From DATKXU01 sp035528905 (lineage in GTDB: Bacteria; Armatimonadota; UBA5829; DTJY01), in contig DATKXU010000114.1 in assembly GCA_035528905.1 (NCBI GenBank), positions 1-31,816 on the forward strand: DNA of 31,816 bases, given 5' to 3'. Shown in pieces: positions 23,904 to 31,816 of this stretch. The notes under the pieces were generated by a model that was given only the letters and a program-made list of their open reading frames with translations, had not been told where the DNA came from and did not search any database. The translations under genes were made by a program, and so were the position numbers. How positions within the stretch are numbered: position 1 is the stretch's first letter; each line of letters opens with the position of its first letter.

Positions 23904-24488
23904 TCACTTATCCACCTGCAAGATAACGCAGAAGGAAGTCGCGGGAAAGATGAAACCGAGTCTCTTCTCATACAGGCGTGGGAAGGCGTTTGCCAGAAAG
24001 CCGATGCCCATGAGGTAAGTAAGATCGTCGAAGAAAATATGTTTGCCCACGATCTTGAAGTCGGTTTTGTAGTGACGGTTGCCCTTAACGAAATAGTCGA
24101 ACGAGCCCATGGTAAAGAAGTGTTTGTGCTCGTAGTGGCGAAAACTCTCGAACCATGTGTAGTGAGGCGCCTCGATGTAGATCTTCCCGCCCGGCCGGGT
24201 GATTCGATTCAACTCCTCCATCGTCTTCACGGTATCGGGCAAGTGTTCCATGACATGAGAGCATATCACCAGACCGAAGGAGTCGTCCTCGATCGGCCAC
24301 GGGAAGACCGTCAGATCGTGCTCTATGTCCATCTGTACTTCCGCAGGGCGATTCTGCCATCCCCGTCTGTCTATGCCGATCGCTCCCGGGGTTTTCGAGG
24401 CGCCGCACCCTACGTCGAGTATTCGCTGCCCGTTGAACTCGGACAGGAGGCGAGCTTTTGCACGTTTGGCGTTTGGAAATAACCGCAT
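23904..24488 (-). CDS. Class I SAM-dependent methyltransferase (Methyltransf_11 type)
   Basis: The protein has 194 residues. Motif I is RILDVGCGASKTPG, an acidic end of strand 2 follows in IGIDRRG, and motif II/III region FGLVICSHVMEHLPD is followed by RPGGKIYIEAPHYTWFESFRHYEHKHFFT. This pattern is common in methyltransferases embedded in glycan clusters. The acceptor cannot be predicted. It has its own consensus promoter and stands alone on the - strand. Confidence 0.87.
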   Translation of the reverse strand: MRLFPNAKRAKARLLSEFNGQRILDVGCGASKTPGAIGIDRRGWQNRPAEVQMDIEHDLTVFPWPIEDDSFGLVICSHVMEHLPDTVKTMEELNRITRPGGKIYIEAPHYTWFESFRHYEHKHFFTMGSFDYFVKGNRHYKTDFKIVGKHIFFDDLTYLMGIGFLANAFPRLYEKRLGFIFPATSFCVILQVDK

Positions 24489-24549
24489 TTAGTAGACCCA
24501 TCGCCGGCTTGGCAAAAACGGCCGTGCTGGATAGCCTGTAATCTTCAGC

Positions 24550-24578
24550 AGTATAGAATGGAGAAGTGTAAATGTCAA
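24550..24578 (-). promoter_or_regulatory. Promoter of the methyltransferase
   Basis: TTGACA (24578-24573) and TATACT (24555-24550) on the - strand with a 17-base spacer, 62 bases before the ATG. Terminator T4 ends just upstream. Confidence 0.8.
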
Positions 24579-24594
24579 CCGAGGGCTATAAATA

Positions 24595-24636
24595 CGAAAA
24601 AGCCCCCGAATCCGCAGATGGACTCGGAGGCTTTGC
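24595..24636 (-). terminator. Terminator T4 of the repeated family
   Basis: On the - strand AAAGCCTCCGAGTCC, the loop ATCTGC and GGATTCGGGGGCTTTTT form a strong hairpin with a T-run. It lies directly after a 5S rRNA fragment, so it may be the original terminator of an rRNA operon. Confidence 0.85.
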
Positions 24637-24652
24637 GAGTTAAGCTGGCGAC

Positions 24653-24708
24653 GACCTATTCTTTCGTCCCGATTCTCGGGAAAGTACCGTCGTCCCGATG
24701 GATCAGGA
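24653..24708 (-). pseudogene. 5S rRNA 3'-half fragment
   Basis: About 50 bases match the 3' half of the complete 5S gene at 25225-25341 in the same orientation, with an identical last 20 bases (AGCTGGCGACGACCTATTCT on +). The helix tip is changed to TCCCGATTCTCGGGA (24667-24681). The fragment begins immediately after the hicA stop codon and lacks the 5' half. Confidence 0.8.
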
Positions 24709-24930
24709 TTACAGTTCGTCCCACTCTTCGATAGAGATCCCAGCTTGCCGCAGAATGGAGTGCGGAGTCCCTACGGTTACCTCATGGTGGCGGGGCACTA
24801 CCGCGGTTCGCATGCCCTCTTCCGTCTGCTTCGCAAACTTGACGTGGCTTCCTTCCTGGCCTACCTCCGCGAAGCCCGCTGCCATGAGCTTGCGTCTCAC
24901 GCTGCGGAAAGGCGCTGGTCTAAGCGGCAT
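24709..24930 (-). CDS. hicA: HicA-type toxin (second module)
   Basis: The 73 residues contain SVRRKLMAAGFAEVGQEGSHVKF with the catalytic-type histidine at 29, then VVPRHHEVTVGTPHSILRQAGISIEEW. It is clearly HicA/YcfA but differs from the copy at 21419 over most of its length, so the two modules are not recent duplicates. It overlaps hicB by 11 bases and stops exactly where the 5S fragment begins. Confidence 0.87.
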   Translation of the reverse strand: MPLRPAPFRSVRRKLMAAGFAEVGQEGSHVKFAKQTEEGMRTAVVPRHHEVTVGTPHSILRQAGISIEEWDEL

Positions 24931-25126
24931 GAACTTCTACCTCGACCGGGCGCACTTTCGGCGCTATGGTGGCACGCGGCGGAGTAAAGTAGAGACTGAG
25001 TGCTTCGCTTAAGTTCTCCAGGGCCTCCGCTTCGGTCTTGCCTTGGCTTGCGATGTCCACCCCCAAGCACTGGGCGACATGCCAATCGCCCTCTCTCCAT
25101 ACGCTGGCGCTAAAGGTACGTTTCAT
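24920..25126 (-). CDS. hicB: HicB-type antitoxin (second module)
   Basis: From ATG 25126 it has 68 residues: SVWREGDWHVAQCLGVDIAS, then QGKTEAEALENLSEALSLYF, the core of the HicB fold, with no DNA-binding tail. The frame is open upstream into the 5S gene, but only this start gives the domain N-terminus. It lies about 60 bases beyond the rRNA operon terminator, so low read-through from the rRNA operon could contribute to its expression. Confidence 0.83.
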   Translation of the reverse strand: MKRTFSASVWREGDWHVAQCLGVDIASQGKTEAEALENLSEALSLYFTPPRATIAPKVRPVEVEVHAA

Positions 25127-25184
25127 CGCGGTTTCCCTGTTCTGCCTCGATTTACCCTGCCTTACATTACAGCATAGAAGCAAG

Positions 25185-25220
25185 AATGCGCCATTGGTTG
25201 GGGAACCAATGGCGCATTTT
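25185..25220 (-). terminator. Hairpin terminator after 5S rRNA
   Basis: A perfect 15-bp stem (AATGCGCCATTGGTT 25185-25199 with AACCAATGGCGCATT 25204-25218) with a 4-base loop lies right after the 5S 3' end. The T-run is stronger on the + strand, so it may work in both directions. Confidence 0.75.
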
Positions 25221-25224
25221 CCAA

Positions 25225-25341
<117 letters not shown>

Positions 25342-25344
25342 AAA

Positions 25345-25378
25345 TTGGCGGCTAGCTGCTGGCAGTTAGCCGTTAGCT
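25345..25378. repeat. Seven-base-period array between 23S and 5S
   Basis: GCTAGCT, GCTGGCA, GTTAGCC, GTTAGCT follow one another. The array fills the gap between the 5S 5' end and the 23S processing stem. Confidence 0.6.
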
Positions 25379-25413
25379 GGAATGCACATTGAAGACTGCA
25401 TAGGTTGGGTAAG
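25379..25413 (-). other. 3' strand of the pre-23S processing stem
   Basis: This stretch is complementary, with few mismatches or G-U pairs, to 28499-28534 on the other side of the 23S gene. It forms a long RNase III-type stem that brings the 23S ends together. Confidence 0.82.
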
Positions 25414-25415
25414 CC

Positions 25416-25444
25416 GGTAGGGGCGAGGCAACCTCGCCCCTACC
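25416..25444. repeat. Perfect GTAGGGGC palindrome inside the pre-23S trailer
   Basis: GGTAGGGGCGAGG (25416-25428) and CCTCGCCCCTACC (25432-25444) are perfectly complementary around CAA. It is related to the pair at 7475-7544. It sits between the mature 23S 3' end and the processing stem. Confidence 0.8.
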
Positions 25445-25451
25445 AATTAAT

Positions 25452-28479
<3,028 letters not shown>

Positions 28480-28498
28480 AAAAGCTCGGTTCATTGTA

Positions 28499-28534
28499 CT
28501 TACCCTTTCCTATGCAGTTTTCAATGTGCATTCC
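28499..28534 (-). other. 5' strand of the pre-23S processing stem
   Basis: Complementary to 25379-25413. It lies about 20 bases upstream of the mature 23S 5' end. Confidence 0.82.
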
Positions 28535-28544
28535 CAAGTGCTAG

Positions 28545-28712
28545 TGGTCAGTCGTCAGTGGGAAGAAGCCTGCATCACAGACGCCTTCCGCACATCGGGC
28601 ACTGAGCAACTTCGGACTAGCACAGACTCCGCTCTGTGGCGAAGTCCCGGAAAACCTTTATTCGTGTCTCTCTTCGGTCGCTGACGACTAACGACTGTCG
28701 GCTCACGACTGA
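28545..28712. repeat. Spacer with inverted seven-base-period arrays
   Basis: AGTGGTCAGTCGTCAGTGGG (28548-28567) and CTGACGACTAACGACTGTCG (28681-28700) are arrays of opposite sense, so the spacer between tRNA-Ala and 23S can fold into a large imperfect hairpin. No gene is seen in it. Confidence 0.6.
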
Positions 28713-28714
28713 AT

Positions 28715-28790
28715 TGGTGGAGGCTAGCGGGCTCGAACCGCTGACCCCATCCGTGCAAAGGATGTGCTCTCCCAACTGAGCTAAGCCCCC
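28715..28790 (-). tRNA. tRNA-Ala (TGC anticodon)
   Basis: A 76-base cloverleaf starting GGGGGCTTAGCTCAG, with the anticodon loop CTTTGCACG reading TGC, T-arm GGTTCGAGCCC and an encoded CCA. It is the standard second tRNA of a bacterial rRNA spacer. Confidence 0.95.
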
Positions 28791-28796
28791 GCCTTC

Positions 28797-28915
28797 GGAG
28801 TACAGAGTACCAAGTATCAAGTACAAAGACCAGACTGGCGGCTTCTCACATCCATCGCCGTAACAGGCTTCTCGGTTTTTGTCTTTGTACTCTGTACTAT
28901 GTACTTTGTACTTCC
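28797..28915. repeat. Inverted pair of AGTACNN heptad arrays
   Basis: AGTACAG, AGTACCA, AGTATCA, AGTACAA (from 28800) faces TACTCTG, TACTATG, TACTTTG, TACTTCC (28887-28915). The two arms are near-complements and would form a long stem in the pre-rRNA between tRNA-Ala and the tRNA fragment. Confidence 0.72.
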
Positions 28916-28916
28916 C

Positions 28917-28983
28917 TGGTGGGCCTCGTTGGAATCGAACCAACCGCCTTCCCGATCCATCGGGACGCTGTAACCAACTGAGC
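28917..28983 (-). pseudogene. tRNA-Ile-like fragment lacking its 5' acceptor strand
   Basis: The sequence runs from the D-arm (GCTCAGTTGGTTACAGCG) through a T-arm and acceptor identical to tRNA-Ile, ending in CCA. The first 9 bases are missing; it abuts the CCA of the intact tRNA-Ile with 2 bases between. Its anticodon arm is the palindrome TCCCGATGGATCGGGA, which cannot form a 5-bp stem with a 7-base loop. It shares 53 bases exactly with 29314-29366. Confidence 0.85.
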
Positions 28984-28985
28984 CC

Positions 28986-29313
<328 letters not shown>

Positions 29314-29375
29314 GGAATCGAACCAACCGCCTTCCCGATCCATCGGGACGCTGTAACCAACTGAGCTAGAGGCCC
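29314..29375 (-). pseudogene. tRNA-Ile-like fragment lacking its 3' end
   Basis: It starts like tRNA-Ile (GGGCCTCTAGCTCAGTTGG), carries the palindromic anticodon arm TCCCGATGGATCGGGA, and breaks off after GGTTCGATTCC in the T-arm, where the GIY-YIG ORF begins. Joining it to the missing tail at 28917-28930 would give a 76-base tRNA-like gene. Confidence 0.85.
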
Positions 29376-29379
29376 GCTC

Positions 29380-29415
29380 CGAGTACAGAGTACAAAGTAC
29401 ATAGTACCAAGACGC
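29380..29415. repeat. AGTACNN heptad array
   Basis: AGTACAG, AGTACAA, AGTACAT, AGTACCA follow each other directly upstream (in - strand terms) of the tRNA fragment. Further on, 29496-29517 is a perfect 9-bp hairpin (GGGGAAGGC/GCCTTCCCC). The rest of 29416-29617 shows no gene. Confidence 0.7.
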
Positions 29416-29617
29416 AACCGGAAATCGGGAGTCCGACACCTTCGGACGTCGGATTACAGACCCCTGCACCAGCCACCCAGACGAGACACGCAGAAGGGGA
29501 AGGCTCTCGCCTTCCCCCAAGGATTTCAAGGTGCGATAGCCAAACTTTACTCGATGATATTAGGTTTGCGCTCTGGTTTGCGTCATAAACCTTTCGACCA
29601 GACTTTGTCGGGTCTTG

Positions 29618-29646
29618 CCTTGACAACTGAATAGTGCAAGCGAAGC
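29618..29646 (-). other. 3' strand of the pre-16S processing stem
   Basis: These 29 bases are complementary (one G-U pair) to 31465-31493 upstream of 16S. The two form the RNase III stem that frees pre-16S rRNA. Confidence 0.88.
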
Positions 29647-29667
29647 GGGCCAAGTGAGACCGACCTA

Positions 29668-29714
29668 GGATGCTAGATACTGGATACTGGATGCCAGATA
29701 CTGGATACCAGAAC
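29668..29714. repeat. Seven-base-period array next to 16S
   Basis: ATGCTAG, ATACTGG, ATACTGG, ATGCCAG, ATACTGG, ATACCAG occupy the space between the processing stem and the 16S 3' end. Confidence 0.75.
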
Positions 29715-29727
29715 CAGTCACTAGACT

Positions 29728-31288
<1,561 letters not shown>

Positions 31289-31464
31289 AAACTACAAAAA
31301 CTGAACACCGGTTCCAAAAAGAAGTGTCCACTAGGGACTGTTCTTAGAGGAAAGCATTCAGTTTTTAAGCTTTCATAAGAGAATGGTGGACCTGTTCGCT
31401 GCCCTCACGGGCGCGGAACAGTCCTGGTTGAAACTCACCTGGCTAACGCCATTTATAGACGTGT

Positions 31465-31493
31465 GCTCCGCTTGCACTATTCAGTTGTCAAGG
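31465..31493 (-). other. 5' strand of the pre-16S processing stem
   Basis: Complementary to 29618-29646. The leader 31289-31530 also holds a hairpin CTGTTC/GAACAG (31393-31422) and GGGAGCGCTCGCTCCC (about 31503-31518). Confidence 0.88.
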
Positions 31494-31530
31494 TGCTGCC
31501 GGGGAGCGCTCGCTCCCAAGCGCAAACTAT

Positions 31531-31559
31531 ACTATACCACACCGTGGTGGCCGTGTCAA
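31531..31559 (-). promoter_or_regulatory. rRNA operon promoter P2
   Basis: TTGACA (31559-31554) and TATAGT (31536-31531) on the - strand with a 17-base spacer. The predicted start is near 31524, about 235 bases before mature 16S. Confidence 0.85.
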
Positions 31560-31633
31560 CCTATTTTCGGCTACGTGTGAAAAAATTTTCAGACTTGCGC
31601 TCACCTGTCCTTACCCACTCCAGGGCAGGCGTC

Positions 31634-31662
31634 ATGGTACCACATGAGAACCGCCTTGTCAA
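31634..31662 (-). promoter_or_regulatory. rRNA operon promoter P1 (upstream)
   Basis: A second TTGACA (31662-31657) stands 17 bases from TACCAT (31639-31634). Tandem promoters are usual for rRNA operons; the -10 is weaker than that of P2. Confidence 0.6.
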
Positions 31663-31780
31663 GGGCTGTCCCGCGACGGTAGTGTACCGTCTTGTGTGTA
31701 AAATCGGGGAAGGAGTAGAAAAGGGTACGAGCTCCTAATGTTTTGTTAAGCAAACAAACAAGAAAGGAGCAGCGTACCCG

Positions 31781-31816
31781 ATGAAGCTATTCAAGACTGA
31801 GGGAGAAACGTCCTTC
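31781..31816 (+). CDS. Start of a gene cut by the window edge
   Basis: AAAGGAG 11 bases upstream precedes an ATG followed by codons for KLFKTEGETSF. Only 12 codons are visible, so no family can be named. A small palindrome (ACGGTAGTGTACCGT, about 31676-31690) and a TAAAAT (31699-31704) lie in front and could be regulatory. Confidence 0.5.
   Translation, partial: MKLFKTEGETSF

Noticed and set aside
28917..28983. A second functional spacer tRNA
   Set aside because: It lacks the 5' acceptor strand and a usable anticodon loop.

Overview
The window looks like a chromosomal segment (estimated by eye as moderately GC-rich) from an uncultured, envelope-bearing bacterium. Several signs fit a deep-branching Terrabacteria lineage such as Armatimonadota: a 16S with a standard anti-Shine-Dalgarno end, a 16S-tRNA-Ile-tRNA-Ala-23S-5S operon, many near-consensus TTGACA/17/TATAAT promoters, a c-di-AMP (ydaO/yuaA-type) riboswitch, and remnants of PEP-CTERM (exosortase-sorted) proteins. 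This assignment is an inference; placing the 16S in a tree would settle it. No CRISPR array, prophage or classical IS was seen.

Left part (1-4911, + strand): a strong promoter, a c-di-AMP riboswitch and a rho-independent terminator hairpin precede a tight three-gene operon. Its genes encode an asparagine-synthetase-family enzyme whose glutaminase site is dismantled, an opine-dehydrogenase-family oxidoreductase, and a protein joining a B12-binding domain to a mutase-like TIM barrel. Together they look like an undescribed small-molecule pathway under c-di-AMP control. An osmolyte or amide/opine-like amino-acid derivative is my inference. A thioredoxin with its own promoter and a CUT1-type sugar ABC ATPase follow.

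Middle (6588-12686): an RmlD-like sugar-nucleotide reductase, a small lipoprotein, an orphan RbsC-like permease, a secreted PepSY-like protein, and a divergent MalF/MalG permease pair that could use the ATPase at 5385.

Polysaccharide locus (18969 to 12888, - strand): a strong promoter drives a small excisionase-like HTH gene, the ABC-2 exporter Wzm/Wzt and four glycosyltransferases with very short or overlapping junctions. A large GT-C-like membrane protein lies upstream. This is a typical ABC-dependent surface glycan export cluster.

Right part (19100-25220, - strand): decayed PEP-CTERM genes, two HicBA toxin-antitoxin modules, an SGNH hydrolase, a DinB-like protein and a methyltransferase. 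They are separated by a repeated terminator family and by 5S rRNA fragments. A complete rRNA operon follows (31662 to 25185, - strand) with two promoters, long RNase III-type processing stems, tRNA-Ala and tRNA-Ile. A GIY-YIG nuclease ORF sits exactly between a truncated tRNA-like sequence and tRNA-Ile. A gene truncated by the window edge begins at 31781.

Three kinds of short repeat run through the window. Seven-base-period degenerate arrays, often as inverted pairs, occupy many intergenic spaces. There are also GTAGGGGC-type palindromes, and TCCCGA/TCGGGA hairpins that recur inside rRNA and tRNA genes.
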